In this document: positions 36,007 through 46,729 of the stretch, piece by piece
How the letters are laid out: every line of letters starts with the position of its first letter
Position numbering within the stretch: position 1 is the first letter of the stretch
Translations under genes and position numbers: made by a program
NCBI GenBank assembly: GCA_949282745.1
Contig: CASDQM010000041.1
Location: 1 to 64,000 of the forward strand
DNA from: an uncultured Sutterella sp.
Lineage (GTDB): Bacteria; Pseudomonadota; Gammaproteobacteria; Burkholderiales; Burkholderiaceae_F
Length of the DNA: 64,000 nt
Direction: 5' to 3'
The notes under the pieces: model-generated
Told to the model about the DNA's origin: nothing
The model's database searches: none
The model's input: only the letters and a program-made list of their open reading frames with translations

Positions 36007-37161
36007 ATGCTTTTGGAACTTTTTCGTCACTGGTCGGAATCCGTTTCGGGATTCTCCGTTTTCAACTACCTGACGCTTCGCGCGTTGCTCGCCGCGCTCA
36101 CGGCGCTCTTCATCGGCTTCGCCGCGGGGCCGGCCGTGATCCGCAAGCTGCGGGCCATGCATTTCGGACAGGCCGTTCGCACGGACGGCCCGAAGTCTCA
36201 CCTCGTCAAGGACGGCACGCCCACGATGGGGGGCGCCCTCATGCTCGTGGGGATCGGCGTCTCGACGCTTCTCTGGGCGGATCTTTCGAACCGCTTCGTC
36301 TGGGTCACGCTCTTCGTGACGATGGGCTACGGGCTCGTCGGCTGGATTGATGACTACCGCAAGGTCGTGCACCACAATCCCAAGGGGATGAGCGCGCGCG
36401 AGAAGTTCGGCTGGCAGTCGCTCATCGCCCTCGTGGCGGGGGTCTACCTCGTCTTCGCGCTCGCCGTGACGCCGGGCGGAACGATGGCCGAAGCCTGGCA
36501 AACCTGGCGGGCCGCAGGGATGCCTCTTGAAGTTTCGGAGAATCTTCACCTTCTCATTCCCTTCTTCAAGGACATCGCGCTTCCCTTCGGGCTCATCGGC
36601 TTTCTGATCTTCACCTTCGTCGTGATCGTGGGCTCGAGCAACGCCGTGAATCTGACGGACGGTCTCGACGGCCTGGCGATTCTGCCCTCGGTCCTCGTCG
36701 GATCGGCGCTCGGGATCTTCGCCTACGTCGTGGGACGTCCCGACTTCTCGTCCTATCTGCTCTTTCCCTACATTCCGGGCGCGGGCGAACTCGTCGTCAT
36801 CTGCGGGGCGCTTGCCGGGGCGGGCCTGGCCTTCCTCTGGTTCAACGCGCATCCGGCGCAGGTCTTCATGGGCGACGTCGGCGCGCTCGCCCTCGGCGGC
36901 TGCCTCGGAACGGTCGCCGTCATCACGCGTCAGGAAATCGTCCTCGCCATCATGGGCGGGATCTTCGTCGTGGAAACGCTCTCGGTCATGATTCAGACGG
37001 TGTACTTCCGTCTCTCGCACGGCAAGCGCGTCTTCCTGATGGCGCCCATCCACCACCATTTCGAACTGAAGGGATGGAAGGAAACGCAGGTCGTGACGCG
37101 CTTTTGGATCATCACCTTCATTTTGGTTCTCATCGGACTTTCCACTCTGAAGATCCGCTAA
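36007..37161 (+). CDS. mraY: Phospho-MurNAc-pentapeptide transferase MraY
   Basis: A 384-residue inner-membrane enzyme that moves phospho-MurNAc-pentapeptide to undecaprenyl phosphate, making lipid I. About ten hydrophobic helices are seen. Signatures: [31 protein letters not shown] (metal aspartates) and the cytoplasmic [11 protein letters not shown] loop near the end. Confidence 0.97.
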   Translation: MLLELFRHWSESVSGFSVFNYLTLRALLAALTALFIGFAAGPAVIRKLRAMHFGQAVRTDGPKSHLVKDGTPTMGGALMLVGIGVSTLLWADLSNRFVWVTLFVTMGYGLVGWIDDYRKVVHHNPKGMSAREKFGWQSLIALVAGVYLVFALAVTPGGTMAEAWQTWRAAGMPLEVSENLHLLIPFFKDIALPFGLIGFLIFTFVVIVGSSNAVNLTDGLDGLAILPSVLVGSALGIFAYVVGRPDFSSYLLFPYIPGAGELVVICGALAGAGLAFLWFNAHPAQVFMGDVGALALGGCLGTVAVITRQEIVLAIMGGIFVVETLSVMIQTVYFRLSHGKRVFLMAPIHHHFELKGWKETQVVTRFWIITFILVLIGLSTLKIR

Positions 37162-37171
37162 GGAGAGCATC

Positions 37172-38590
37172 GTGCCGCAACTCACCGATTTTTGGACGGG
37201 CCGCAGGGCCGTGGTTTTGGGAATGGGCGCTTCGGGCGTCGCCGCCGCGCGCCATCTCGCGCGCGAGGGGGCGCTTCTCACCGTGGCCGACACGCGCGAG
37301 ACGCCCGCCGCGCTCGAAACGCTTCGCGCCGAGCTCCCCGGGGCCCGCTTCGTGACGGGGGGCTTTGCGCCCGAACTCGCTGACGACTGCGACGTGCTCG
37401 TCCTCTCGCCGGGACTCTCGCCCGACTTCGGCGCGGCCGCGCCCGTCGTGGCGCGCGCCCGTGCGCGCGGCATTCCCGTGATCGGGGAGATCGAACTCTT
37501 CGCGAGGCTTCTCGCGGCGCTCGGCGAGAACCGGGGCTATCGCCCCAAGGTGGTCGGCATCACCGGCACGAACGGCAAGACGACCACGACGGTCCTCACG
37601 ACCGAAATGCTCAAGGCGTCGGGCTTCAGTGCCGTCGCGGCGGGGAACATCGGGCTCAACGCCCTTTCGGCCCTTGAGCGCGCGGCCGACGAAGGGACCC
37701 TTCCGGACGCCTGGGTGCTCGAACTCTCGAGCTTTCAGCTCGAGACGACGGCTTCGCTCGCGCTCGACGGCGCGGCGCTACTCAACGTCACGGAAGACCA
37801 CATCGACTGGCACGGCTCGATGGCGCGCTACCGCGCGGCCAAGGAACGCATTTTCCGCTCGGCGCGCGTGCGCGTCCTCGCGCGCGGCGACGACGCCGTG
37901 CCGCGCATTCTGCGAGAAGGTGACCTGACGTTCGGGGAAGACAGCCCCGAGCGCGAGGGCGACTACGGACTCTGCGGAAACGAACTCGTGCGCCGGGAAG
38001 CGGGACGCCTCGCGCCGCTTCTCTCGGAATCGGATCTTCTCCTTCGCGGCCGGCACAATTCGCTCAATGTCCTCGCGGCGCTCGCCCTCGTGCGCGCGGC
38101 CGGGGGCGACGAAAAGGCGGCTCTTTCCTGGGTGCGGAGCTACCGGGGCGAAGCGCACCGCGTGGAATTCGTCTTCTCCTCCGAGGGCGTCGACGTCGTC
38201 GACGACTCCAAGGGAACGAACGTGGGCGCCGTCGTCGCGGCGGTCGAAGGCCTCGGCAAGCAGGGCAAGCGCCTCTACCTCCTCATGGGCGGGGACGGCA
38301 AGGGACAGGACTTCTCGCCGCTTCGCGAACCGCTTCGCTCGCACGCCGCGTTCGTCGCGCTCATCGGAAAGGACCGCGAAAAGATCCGCGCGGCGCTCGC
38401 CGACGCGGTGCCCATGGAAGACTTCGGAACGCTCGAGGAGGCGGTCGATGCGCTCTGGACGCGCGCCGTGAAGACGGGGGGCGTGCTGCTCCTCTCTCCC
38501 GCCTGCGCCTCCTGGGACATGTTCCGTGACTACGCCGAGCGCAGCGAGCGCTTCATCGCCGCCGCGCGCCGCGCGGCCGGAGGCGTTTGA
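37172..38590 (+). CDS. murD: UDP-MurNAc-alanine D-glutamate ligase MurD
   Basis: A 472-residue ligase adding D-glutamate to UDP-MurNAc-L-Ala. N-terminal nucleotide fold LGMGASGVAAARHLA, ATP loop GITGTNGKTTTTVLT, ELSSFQLET, NVTEDHIDWHG and DDSKGTNVGA are all family marks. It starts with GTG at 37172 after AAGGAGAG; its stop overlaps the ftsW ATG by one base (TGATG). Confidence 0.96.
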   Translation: MPQLTDFWTGRRAVVLGMGASGVAAARHLAREGALLTVADTRETPAALETLRAELPGARFVTGGFAPELADDCDVLVLSPGLSPDFGAAAPVVARARARGIPVIGEIELFARLLAALGENRGYRPKVVGITGTNGKTTTTVLTTEMLKASGFSAVAAGNIGLNALSALERAADEGTLPDAWVLELSSFQLETTASLALDGAALLNVTEDHIDWHGSMARYRAAKERIFRSARVRVLARGDDAVPRILREGDLTFGEDSPEREGDYGLCGNELVRREAGRLAPLLSESDLLLRGRHNSLNVLAALALVRAAGGDEKAALSWVRSYRGEAHRVEFVFSSEGVDVVDDSKGTNVGAVVAAVEGLGKQGKRLYLLMGGDGKGQDFSPLREPLRSHAAFVALIGKDREKIRAALADAVPMEDFGTLEEAVDALWTRAVKTGGVLLLSPACASWDMFRDYAERSERFIAAARRAAGGV

Positions 38591-39789
38591 TGGCGCGCAC
38601 GAAACCCTCCGCTTCGCGCGAAAAGATGGAGCGCGCCCGACTGACGCTCCTTCACGAGCCCGTCGGCATCAACACCGGGCTCCTCACGGTCATTCTGGCG
38701 CTCCTTGCGATCGGGTGCGTGGCCATTTACTCGGCCACGATCGCCCAGGGGGACAATCCGCGTTCGGATTTCTCCGCCTATCACTTCATCGTGCGCCACG
38801 TGATCTTCGTGCTGGCGGGCGGGTTCGCCGCCTGGGTGGTCTACCGCATCCCGCTCGGATTCTGGGAGCGCGTGGCGCCCTGGCTCCTCATCATCGCCGT
38901 CATCTTGCTCGCGGCCGTTCTCGCGCCGGGCGTCGGACGGCGCATCAACGGGGCGACGCGGTGGATTCCCCTGGGGCCCGTGCAGATTCAAGTGTGTGAA
39001 ATCGTAAAGCTCGCCGTGCTTCTCGGGACGGCCTCCTTTACGGTGAGACGGCAGGACTTCATGCATTCGACGACGAAGGGGTTCCTGCCGATGGCGCTCT
39101 ACATGGCGGTCGTGGCGGTGCTCGTGATGCAGCAGCCCGACCTCGGGTCGCTCGTCGTCATCGTGGCGATCTTTCTGGGGACGCTCTTCATCGGAGGCCT
39201 GTCGCTCTACATCTTCGCGGCGGTGCTCGCCGTCGTGATCCTGGTGGTGGGCTGGATCGTGTGGGACACGCCCTGGCGCATGAGCCGCGTGCTCGCCTTC
39301 ATGGAGCCGTGGTCCGAGGAGCACGTCCTCAACACGGCTTATCAGCTCTCGCATTCGCTCATCGCCTTCGGGCGCGGAGAGCTCTTCGGGGTGGGACTCG
39401 GCGGTTCCGTGGAAAAACTTGCTTACCTCCCCGAACCCCACACCGACTTTATTATGGCGGTATGGGCCGAAGAAACCGGTTTCGCCGGCGTCCTCGTCGT
39501 CCTTTTTCTTTTTTACTGGCTGATTCGCCACGCCTTCGAAATCGGGCGGCAGGCCATCAAGCTGGAACGATATTTCGCGGGCCTGCTCGCACAGGGAATC
39601 GGCATTTGGTTCGGCGTGCAGGTCTTCATCAACATCGGCGTCGCCTCGGGAGCGCTTCCGACGAAGGGACTCACTCTGCCCTTCGTGAGCTACGGGGGCT
39701 CGGCCGTCGTGACGAGTCTCCTTGCGATGGGGCTTTTGATGCGCGTCGATTTTGAAAACAGAATTCACATGCGTGGAGGTCAGGTGTGA
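38590..39789 (+). CDS. ftsW: Septal peptidoglycan glycosyltransferase FtsW
   Basis: A 399-residue SEDS-family polymerase that works with FtsI to make septal glycan strands. About ten transmembrane helices. Conserved: GRRINGATRWIPLGPVQIQ, MQQPDLGSL (SEDS aspartate), LIAFGRGELFGVGLG, LPEPHTDFIMAVWAEE and LPFVSYGGSA. ATG 38590 was chosen over an in-frame TTG one codon earlier. Overlaps murG by 4 bp. Confidence 0.97.
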   Translation: MARTKPSASREKMERARLTLLHEPVGINTGLLTVILALLAIGCVAIYSATIAQGDNPRSDFSAYHFIVRHVIFVLAGGFAAWVVYRIPLGFWERVAPWLLIIAVILLAAVLAPGVGRRINGATRWIPLGPVQIQVCEIVKLAVLLGTASFTVRRQDFMHSTTKGFLPMALYMAVVAVLVMQQPDLGSLVVIVAIFLGTLFIGGLSLYIFAAVLAVVILVVGWIVWDTPWRMSRVLAFMEPWSEEHVLNTAYQLSHSLIAFGRGELFGVGLGGSVEKLAYLPEPHTDFIMAVWAEETGFAGVLVVLFLFYWLIRHAFEIGRQAIKLERYFAGLLAQGIGIWFGVQVFINIGVASGALPTKGLTLPFVSYGGSAVVTSLLAMGLLMRVDFENRIHMRGGQV

Positions 39790-40871
39790 GTACGGAACGA
39801 CATCTCGTCATCGCTGCGGCGGGGACGGGCGGACACGTGATGCCGGGGCTCGCCGTGGCGGCCGTCATGAAGTCGCGCGGCTGGCGCGTCTCCTGGATCG
39901 GCACGACGACGGGGATGGAAGCGTCCCTCGTCGAAAAGCACGGCATTGATTTTTACGCCCTGAACTTTCAGGGCGTGCGCGGGCGCGGGCTCGTCGGGGC
40001 CGTCAAGGGCGGCGTGAAGCTCCTCACGAGCGGCATCGAAGCGAGACGGGTTCTCGGGGAACTCAAGCCCGACGCGGTCTTCTCGACGGGCGGCTACGTG
40101 GCCGTTCCCGTGGGCTATGCCGCCAAGACCCTCGGCATTCCCGTGGTCCTCATGAACTGCGACGCGGACCTGCTTCTTTCCACGCAGACCCTGATGCCCG
40201 TGTGCCGCTTCCTCGCCTGCGGGTTCGCGGGCGGCGCGCGAAGCAGGGCGAAGGAAAAGGGACGCACGACGGGGAATCCCGTGCGCGCGGACATTCTCGC
40301 GATCGATCCGCCCGACGAACGTCTCGCGGGCCGTGAGGGACGCCTGCGGCTCTTCGTCTTCGGCGGCAGTCTCGGCGCGAAGATCCTCAACGACACCGTC
40401 CCCGAAGCGCTCGCGAAGATTCCCGAGGACGTGCGCCCCGAAATCGTGCACCAGACCGGACGCGACCGCGACGAAGCCGTGCGGGCGCGCTACGAGGCGC
40501 TCGGCGTGAAGGCGACCGTGCTTCCCTTCATCGACGACATGGCCACGCGCTATCGCGAAAGCGACCTGGTTCTCTGCCGAGCGGGCGCGACGAGCGTGAG
40601 CGAACTCTGCGCGGCCGGGGCCGCGAGCGTCCTCGTGCCCTTCGTCGCCAAGACGACGGCGCATCAGCTCGGCAACGCGCGCTTCATGGCCGAACGCGGG
40701 GCCGCGCGCATGCTCAAGAATGAAGAATGCACGCCCGAAGCGCTCGCCGCGCTTCTCGAGGGCCTGACGCGGGACGACATCCTCGCCATGGCCAAGAACG
40801 CCCGTTCGCTCGCCCGTCCGATGGCGGCCGAAAGCGTGGCGGATTTGATTGAAGAGGCCCTTGCGGGGTGA
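39786..40871 (+). CDS. murG: Lipid II synthase MurG
   Basis: A 361-residue GT-B glycosyltransferase on the inner face of the membrane that adds GlcNAc to lipid I. The G-loop [15 protein letters not shown], the second loop [13 protein letters not shown] and the donor site [14 protein letters not shown] are clear; the [13 protein letters not shown] stretch is also typical. GTG start at 39786 overlaps the ftsW stop. Confidence 0.97.
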   Translation: MSTERHLVIAAAGTGGHVMPGLAVAAVMKSRGWRVSWIGTTTGMEASLVEKHGIDFYALNFQGVRGRGLVGAVKGGVKLLTSGIEARRVLGELKPDAVFSTGGYVAVPVGYAAKTLGIPVVLMNCDADLLLSTQTLMPVCRFLACGFAGGARSRAKEKGRTTGNPVRADILAIDPPDERLAGREGRLRLFVFGGSLGAKILNDTVPEALAKIPEDVRPEIVHQTGRDRDEAVRARYEALGVKATVLPFIDDMATRYRESDLVLCRAGATSVSELCAAGAASVLVPFVAKTTAHQLGNARFMAERGAARMLKNEECTPEALAALLEGLTRDDILAMAKNARSLARPMAAESVADLIEEALAG

Positions 40872-40887
40872 CGATAAGGAGATTCGA

Positions 40888-42288
40888 GTGAAGTTTTTGG
40901 TCAAACACCTGCATTTCGTCGGCATCGGCGGCAGCGGCATGAGCGGCATCGCCGAGGTGCTGCTCAACCTCGGCTACGTCGTGAGCGGATCCGACCTCGC
41001 GCAGAGCCCCGTGACGGAACGCCTGCACAAGCTCGGCGCCCGCATTGCCTACGGACACGACAAACGCAACATCAAGGGGGCCGACGCCGTCGTCATCTCG
41101 TCGGCCGTGAAGGCCGACAATCCCGAAGTGGCCGCCGCGCGCGAATTCGGCATTCCCGTCGTGCCGCGCGCCGTGATGCTCGCCGAACTGATGCGCCTGC
41201 GCCGCGGGATCGCGATCGCGGGCGCCCACGGCAAGACGACGACCACGTCGCTCGTCGCGTCGCTCCTGGCGGCGGGCGGGCTCGATCCCACCTTCGTGAT
41301 CGGCGGGCGCCTCAACAGCGCGGGCGCCAACGCGCGGCTCGGGACGGGCGAATTTCTCGTCGCCGAAGCCGACGAGTCGGACGCGTCCTTCCTGAATCTC
41401 ACGCCCGTGATCTCGGTCGTGACGAACATCGACGAAGACCACATGGACACCTACGGACACGATTTTGAAAATCTCAAGTCCGCCTTCGTCGACTTTCTCG
41501 AGCGGCTGCCCTTCTACGGCGTCGCAGTGCTGTGCCTTGACGACGAAAACGTCCGAAGCATCCGCGACCGCGTCACGAAGCCCGTGATCGGCTACGGCCT
41601 CACGGCCGAGGCGCAGGTCCGCGCGATCGACGTGCGCGCCGTCGGCACCCGCATGCACTTTACGATCCTTCGTCCGGACCATCCGCCTCTGCCCGTCGAA
41701 CTCAATCTCCCGGGCATGCACAACGTGCGCAACGCCCTCGCGGCGGTCGCGGTCGCCACGATCGCGGGCGTGCGCGACGAGGCGATCGTCAAGGGGCTCG
41801 CCGAATTCAAGGGCGTGGGCCGCCGCTTTGCACAGTGGGGGGAAGTCCCCGTGCACGCCGAAGACGGCTCGATCGTCGGGAGCTACTCCCTCATCGACGA
41901 CTACGGTCACCATCCGCACGAAATGGCGGCGACGCTCGCCGCGGTGCGCGGCGCGTGGCCGGAGCGCCGCGTGGTGGTCGCCTTCCAGCCGCACCGCTAC
42001 ACGCGTACGCGCGACTGTCTCGAACTCTTCGCGGACGTTCTCTCGGGCGTGGACGAAGTCGTCCTCGCCGAGGTGTATCCCGCGGGCGAAGCCCCGATCG
42101 AAGGGGCCGACAGCGCGCATCTCGCCGACGCGGTGGCCAAGCGCACCGGACGCCGTCCGACGGTCTCGACGCTCGAAGACCTTCCCGCCGCGATCGCCCG
42201 CACGGCGCGCGCGGGCGACGTCGTCGTCACGATGGGGGCGGGCTCGATCGGCCGGATTCCCGCCAAACTGACGGGCCGCAACGAATAA
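40888..42288 (+). CDS. murC: UDP-MurNAc-L-alanine ligase MurC
   Basis: A 466-residue ligase adding L-alanine to UDP-MurNAc. Start set at GTG 40888, preceded by AAGGAG and giving the family N-terminus [20 protein letters not shown]; an in-frame ATG at 40849 lies inside murG. ATP loop [37 protein letters not shown] and DDYGHHPHE follow in order. Confidence 0.97.
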   Translation: MKFLVKHLHFVGIGGSGMSGIAEVLLNLGYVVSGSDLAQSPVTERLHKLGARIAYGHDKRNIKGADAVVISSAVKADNPEVAAAREFGIPVVPRAVMLAELMRLRRGIAIAGAHGKTTTTSLVASLLAAGGLDPTFVIGGRLNSAGANARLGTGEFLVAEADESDASFLNLTPVISVVTNIDEDHMDTYGHDFENLKSAFVDFLERLPFYGVAVLCLDDENVRSIRDRVTKPVIGYGLTAEAQVRAIDVRAVGTRMHFTILRPDHPPLPVELNLPGMHNVRNALAAVAVATIAGVRDEAIVKGLAEFKGVGRRFAQWGEVPVHAEDGSIVGSYSLIDDYGHHPHEMAATLAAVRGAWPERRVVVAFQPHRYTRTRDCLELFADVLSGVDEVVLAEVYPAGEAPIEGADSAHLADAVAKRTGRRPTVSTLEDLPAAIARTARAGDVVVTMGAGSIGRIPAKLTGRNE

Positions 42289-42310
42289 CGAAACAAAAAA
42301 GGGGTTTCCT

Positions 42311-43243
42311 ATGCAGAATTTGGGCAAGGTGGTCGTGCTTCTCGGCGGCCACTCTTCGGAACGTGAAGTCTCGCTCATGTCGGGCGAGGGGGTTCTCAAG
42401 GCGCTTCGCGAAAAGGGCGTCGACGCGCACGCCTTCGATCCGGCGCGCGAGCCGCTCGATGCGCTCCTTCAGGGCGGGTACGAACGCGCCTTCATCGCGC
42501 TTCACGGCGGAGCGGGGGAAAACGGCACGATTCAGGGCCTTCTCAACTTCCTGCGCCTTCCCTACACGGGTCCGGGCGTCGCCGCTTCGGCCGCGTCCTT
42601 CGACAAGGAGGTGACGAAGACCCTGTGGCGCGCCGCGGGCCTTCCCGTGCCCGAAGGGCGCGTGATGACGGGCGACGAAGACGACGCGACGCTCGAAGCG
42701 GTCATCCGCGAACTCGGCGCGACGGGGCTCGTCGTGAAGCCCGGGCGCGACGGCAGTTCCATCGGCGTCTCGAAGCTCGACCGTCCCACGACGGCCACGC
42801 TTCGCGAAGCCCTGAAGCTCGCGAAGTCGCTCTGCGACGAAATCCTCGTCGAAGAGTACATCCGCGGTCGCGAATTCACGGTGGCGGTCCTCGACGGCCG
42901 TGCGCTCCCCGTCATTGAAATCCGCGCGCCCGAAGGGAGCTACGACTTCCAGAACAAGTACTACACGGATGTCGTGTCCTACGACTGCCCGGCGAATCTC
43001 TCCGAAGAGGAGAGCGCCACGCTTCGCGAATACTGCGAAAAGGCCTTCCGTGCGGTCGGCGCCCGCGGTTGGAGCCGCATCGACGCGCTTCGCCGCGCCG
43101 ACGGACGCTTTGCGCTTCTTGAAATCAACACGGCGCCCGGGATGACCCCGCACTCGCTCGTGCCGATGGCGGCGCGGGCCGAGGGGATGGACTACGGAAC
43201 GCTGTGCGTGAAGCTCCTCGAAGGGGCGCGCATCGACGAATGA
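42311..43243 (+). CDS. ddl: D-alanine-D-alanine ligase
   Basis: A 310-residue ATP-grasp enzyme making the D-Ala-D-Ala used by MurF; the DdlB type found in dcw clusters. Motifs: LLGGHSSEREVSLMSG, ALHGGAGENG, PGRDGSSIGVS, EEYIRGREFTVAVL and LLEINTAPGMTPHSLVP. The gene ends with TGA overlapped by the ftsQ ATG. Confidence 0.96.
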   Translation: MQNLGKVVVLLGGHSSEREVSLMSGEGVLKALREKGVDAHAFDPAREPLDALLQGGYERAFIALHGGAGENGTIQGLLNFLRLPYTGPGVAASAASFDKEVTKTLWRAAGLPVPEGRVMTGDEDDATLEAVIRELGATGLVVKPGRDGSSIGVSKLDRPTTATLREALKLAKSLCDEILVEEYIRGREFTVAVLDGRALPVIEIRAPEGSYDFQNKYYTDVVSYDCPANLSEEESATLREYCEKAFRAVGARGWSRIDALRRADGRFALLEINTAPGMTPHSLVPMAARAEGMDYGTLCVKLLEGARIDE

Positions 43244-44070
43244 TGTGGAGTGAGGAGGACCGCTCCGTCGTGCGGCGCTTCGGCAAGCCCGTTGCGGCGG
43301 CCTGTCTCGTCGCGGCGCTTTTGGGCACCGCCTACCTCTGGCACGTCCGGTCGAATCCCACGCTTTCCTTTCGCTCTCTGAGCGTGAAGAACGCCGACGG
43401 GATTCAGGTGACGACGCGCCAGGTGGGGGCGGTCGTCGAAAAGGCGGTGTCCGGGAACTTCTTCACGGCCGATCTCGAGCGCGTGAAGGAGGCCGTGGAA
43501 ACGCTTCCCTGGGTGGCTTCCGCCACGGTGCGCCGCGTCTTTCCCGACCGTCTCATCGTGGAGGTGGAGCGGCACAAGGCCCTTGCGCTCTATGAGGACG
43601 GGCGGATCGTAAGCGACCGGGGCGTACTCTTTGCGGCCAATCCCGAAGAGGCCGGGGAGAGCCGTCTTCCCGTATTCTACGGGCCCGAGCAGCAGGTCTC
43701 CCTCATGACGGAGGCCTTCGTGCGGCTCTCCGACGTGCTCGCGCCCCTTTCGGTGCGGATCACCGACTTTCAGATTTCCGACCGCGCAAGCTGGTCCCTC
43801 GTCTTCTCGAGCGACGAGATTCCGCCCACGCAGGTCGAACTCGGCCGAGACGACGAAGGACTCGATTCGGTTGCGAAGCGCCTCGGGGATTTCGTGAAGG
43901 TCTACGATCAGGTGCGCAGGAAGCTGGGTGGGCCGCCCGCTTCGGTGGATCTGCGCTACGCCAAGGCGTTTGCGGCGTCGAATCCCGACGAAAACCTCAT
44001 TCGGGCGTGGCGCGAAAAAGGGCGGGACGGCGCGGCCGGAACCCCGGCGCCGATTTCTCCCGGGGCCTGA
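43240..44070 (+). CDS. ftsQ: Cell division protein FtsQ
   Basis: A 276-residue bitopic division protein bridging FtsL/FtsB and the early divisome. A short cytoplasmic head, one membrane helix (PVAAACLVAALLGTAYLW), then a POTRA domain (FRSLSVKNADGIQVTT through LPWVASATVRRVFPDRLIVEVERHK) and the beta domain. ATG 43240 overlaps the ddl stop by 4 bp; the frame extends 12 codons further upstream. The C-terminal Gly/Pro-rich tail is unremarkable. Confidence 0.93.
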   Translation: MMWSEEDRSVVRRFGKPVAAACLVAALLGTAYLWHVRSNPTLSFRSLSVKNADGIQVTTRQVGAVVEKAVSGNFFTADLERVKEAVETLPWVASATVRRVFPDRLIVEVERHKALALYEDGRIVSDRGVLFAANPEEAGESRLPVFYGPEQQVSLMTEAFVRLSDVLAPLSVRITDFQISDRASWSLVFSSDEIPPTQVELGRDDEGLDSVAKRLGDFVKVYDQVRRKLGGPPASVDLRYAKAFAASNPDENLIRAWREKGRDGAAGTPAPISPGA

Positions 44071-44077
44071 CTGACGA

Positions 44078-44083
44078 TACAAT
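44078..44083 (+). promoter_or_regulatory. Possible internal promoter before ftsA
   Basis: TACAAT at 44078-44083 lies in the 48-bp ftsQ-ftsA gap. No convincing -35 is seen (TTTCTC about 18 bp upstream at best). Internal promoters are common in this part of dcw clusters, so it is worth noting. Confidence 0.35.
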
Positions 44084-44118
44084 ACCCATCTTTCCCCACG
44101 CGATTTTCGAACGTTCCC

Positions 44119-45363
44119 ATGGCCAATACGAGTACGGACATTCTGGCTGCCATTGACGCGGGCTCAAGCAAGGTGCTCTGCGTGATCGCCCGGCCTTCCG
44201 AAACCTTGGAGGGATGCTTCAAGGTGCTCGGCTTCGGGCGCGTTCCGTCGCAGGGCATCAAAAACGGCATCATCTACGACGTCGAAAAGGCCGTCTTTTC
44301 CATCCGCACGGCCCTGCAGGAGGCTCAGAACACGGCGGGCGTCTCGGTGAGAACCGTCTGGCCCGCGATCGGCGGCTCCGTCGTCACGAGCGCCAACGCC
44401 CGGGGCGTGGCGGTGTTGCGCGGCCGCGAAGTTCGGCAGGAAGACGTCGACGAGGCCGTTCGAAACGCCTATGAGCACTGCCGCAAGCTCGCGGGCGAGC
44501 GAAACCTTTTGAAGACGAGGCTGCAGGGCTACCGCGTGGGCGAAGTGGAGGACAGCCAGAATCCCGTCGGACTCATGGGCGAGAGCATCGAAGCGCACAT
44601 GCACGCGGTCTTTTCCGACGCCATGAGTTCGCAGACGCTTCGCGCCACCATTCAGCGTGCGGGCGTCGAGGTGGGCGACTATTCGCCGCAGCCCTGGGCG
44701 AGCGCGCGGGCCGTCATCCGACCCGACGACGCCGCGTGCGGCGCGGCCGTGATCGACATGGGCGCCGACACGACGAGCTTTGCGGTATACACGGAAGGGG
44801 CCGTGCGCTACACGGACGTGATTCCCTGGGGAGCGCAGTTCTTCACGAAGGACCTCGCGAGCGTGCTCGACATCACGATCGAGCAGGCCGAGGAAATCAA
44901 GCTTTTGCGCGGGACGTGCCTCCCCGAGCGGGTGAACGACTGGGAAAGCGTCATTCCGACGCCCCTCAACGGTCGCCGTCAGCGGGCCTATTCGCGCCGC
45001 CTCATGGCGACGGTCCTCAAGGCGCGTGCCGACGAATTTCTGCGGCACTACCGCAAGCTTCTCGAGGAGCGCGGCGACCTCGGACGCGTGAGGACGATCG
45101 TTCTCACCGGGGGCGGCGCCAACCTCGCGGGACTCCCCGAGCGGGCCCGCGACATCTTCCCGGGCAAAACCGTGCGCGTGGGGCTTCCCAACAACATCGA
45201 CGGCGCCCCGCAGCTCATCAATCAGCCCGACGCGAGCGTCGTGATGGGGCTCATCGGCGAGGCGGCCGACAAGGTGGCCGGAAAGGGCGACAGACAACTC
45301 CTCAACCTCTCCGCACCGGGATTCCTGCAGAACCTGAAGAACGTTCTGATCGGGGACTACTGA
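44119..45363 (+). CDS. ftsA: Cell division protein FtsA
   Basis: A 414-residue actin-like ATPase that tethers FtsZ to the membrane and recruits later proteins. Nucleotide motifs: AAIDAGSSKVLCVIA (phosphate 1), VIDMGADTTSFAVY (phosphate 2) and LTGGGANLAGLPERA (adenosine). The C-terminal amphipathic helix is FLQNLKNVLIGDY. Length and place before ftsZ are standard. Confidence 0.97.
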   Translation: MANTSTDILAAIDAGSSKVLCVIARPSETLEGCFKVLGFGRVPSQGIKNGIIYDVEKAVFSIRTALQEAQNTAGVSVRTVWPAIGGSVVTSANARGVAVLRGREVRQEDVDEAVRNAYEHCRKLAGERNLLKTRLQGYRVGEVEDSQNPVGLMGESIEAHMHAVFSDAMSSQTLRATIQRAGVEVGDYSPQPWASARAVIRPDDAACGAAVIDMGADTTSFAVYTEGAVRYTDVIPWGAQFFTKDLASVLDITIEQAEEIKLLRGTCLPERVNDWESVIPTPLNGRRQRAYSRRLMATVLKARADEFLRHYRKLLEERGDLGRVRTIVLTGGGANLAGLPERARDIFPGKTVRVGLPNNIDGAPQLINQPDASVVMGLIGEAADKVAGKGDRQLLNLSAPGFLQNLKNVLIGDY

Positions 45364-45387
45364 CGGGGCGGCGCCGTTCCCGAAGAA

Positions 45388-45422
45388 AACGGCGTGCAAG
45401 AAACGCCGTTCTCGGTGATAAT
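45388..45422 (+). promoter_or_regulatory. ftsA-ftsZ gap: hairpin and -10-like box
   Basis: AACGGCGT (45388-45395) pairs with ACGCCGTT (45403-45410) around a 7-nt loop, followed by GATAAT (45417-45422), a 5/6 match to a -10 box. No -35 is evident because the hairpin occupies that place. The hairpin lacks a T-run. Together they may give ftsZ a separately controlled transcript. Confidence 0.4.
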
Positions 45423-45450
45423 TACAAGATTCGACATTTTGAGGTTTGCC

Positions 45451-46656
45451 ATGCCTTTTGAAATTCTGCAGGAATACGATCCGCTCAATACGGTGATCAA
45501 GGTCATCGGTGTGGGCGGTGGCGGCGGAAACGCCGTCGAACACATGATCGACCACGGCGCCAAGGGGATCGAATTCATCGCGGCCAACACGGACCATCAG
45601 GCGCTGCAGCGCTCGAAGGCGCACGTCAACATCCAGCTCGGCAGCACCGGGCTCGGTGCGGGCGCCCGTCCGGAAATCGGGGCCGCCGCGGCGGAGGAAA
45701 AGCGCGAGCAAATCGAAGCCGCCATCCGCGGCGCGCATCTGCTCTTCATCACGGCCGGCATGGGCGGCGGCACGGGTACGGGCGCCGCGCCCGTCATCGC
45801 CGAAATCGCCAAGGAACTCGGCATCCTGACGGTGGCCGTTGTCACCAAGCCCTTCAGCTTCGAAGGTTCCCGCCGCATGCGCGCGGCCGAGGCCGGCATC
45901 GAGAAGCTCAAGGACAAGGTCGACTCGATGATCGTGATCCTCAACGAAAAGCTCGAGAGCGAATGCCCGCCCAACGCCACGATGAAGGAATGCTTTGAGA
46001 CGAGCAACGAAGTGCTCTACAAGGCCTGCGTGGGTATCGCCGAAATCATTCACACGCCGGGCACGATCAACGTCGACTTCGAAGACATCAAGACCGTCAT
46101 GAGCGAACGCGGCACGGCCATCATCGGCCTTGCGACGGCTTCGGGCGAAAACCGCGCCCGCGTGGCCGCCGAAAAGGCGATCGCCTGTCCGCTTCTCGAA
46201 GGCGCCAACCTGCAGGGCGCGCGCGGTCTTCTCGTCTACTTCACGGGCGACGAATCCCTCACCCTGGCGGAAATCCGCGAGGCCATGGACATTCTCAACA
46301 CCTTCTCGACCTCGCAGGCGACCGTCATCTTCGGTTCGGCCCTGAGCGAGGAAATGGGCGACGAAGTGCGCGTCACGGTCGTGGCGACCGGTCTCGACCG
46401 CGTCGCGGAAGCGCCGCAGACGAGCGGCAAGGTTTGGAACGTCCCCAACGTCGGCGTCGACTTTGCGCAGCCCGTGGCCACGCCCGTCTCCATGACGGTT
46501 CCCTCCGTTGCGGTGCCGACGATGACGCCCGCGGCGGAACCGCAGGCCGAAGCGCCCGCGACGGAAGCGCCGGCGCCGCAGCCCGCGCCCGAACCCGCCG
46601 CGCCCGACCTGTCGGTGGGCAAGTTCACGGTGCCGAGTTATTTGCGCTCCAAGTGA
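45451..46656 (+). CDS. ftsZ: Cell division GTPase FtsZ
   Basis: A 401-residue tubulin homologue forming the division ring. Tubulin signature is GGGTGTG at 105-111; also [31 protein letters not shown] Pro/Ala-rich linker (about 340-390) leads to a C-terminal peptide ending [10 protein letters not shown], which binds FtsA and ZipA-like partners. ATG 45451 follows GAGG; an upstream ATG in frame (45394) lies in the hairpin. A strong terminator follows. Confidence 0.98.
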   Translation: MPFEILQEYDPLNTVIKVIGVGGGGGNAVEHMIDHGAKGIEFIAANTDHQALQRSKAHVNIQLGSTGLGAGARPEIGAAAAEEKREQIEAAIRGAHLLFITAGMGGGTGTGAAPVIAEIAKELGILTVAVVTKPFSFEGSRRMRAAEAGIEKLKDKVDSMIVILNEKLESECPPNATMKECFETSNEVLYKACVGIAEIIHTPGTINVDFEDIKTVMSERGTAIIGLATASGENRARVAAEKAIACPLLEGANLQGARGLLVYFTGDESLTLAEIREAMDILNTFSTSQATVIFGSALSEEMGDEVRVTVVATGLDRVAEAPQTSGKVWNVPNVGVDFAQPVATPVSMTVPSVAVPTMTPAAEPQAEAPATEAPAPQPAPEPAAPDLSVGKFTVPSYLRSK

Positions 46657-46665
46657 TCCCTCAAG

Positions 46666-46694
46666 CGGCCGGCCCGTTCCGGCCGTTTGTTTTT
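46666..46694 (+). terminator. Intrinsic terminator after ftsZ
   Basis: CGGCCGG (46666-46672) pairs with CCGGCCG (46679-46685), followed by TTTGTTTTT. It ends the dcw transcript, leaving lpxC to be transcribed by read-through or its own promoter. Confidence 0.85.
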
Positions 46695-46729
46695 GCTCTC
46701 TTTCGACTCCGCAGAAACGAGTTTCCGTC

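Noticed and set aside
34597-37473. A 958-codon antisense open frame across murF and mraY
   Set aside because: Arg/Glu/His-rich shadow of well-recognised sense genes; the same is true of the frame at 44164-46932 antisense to ftsA/ftsZ.
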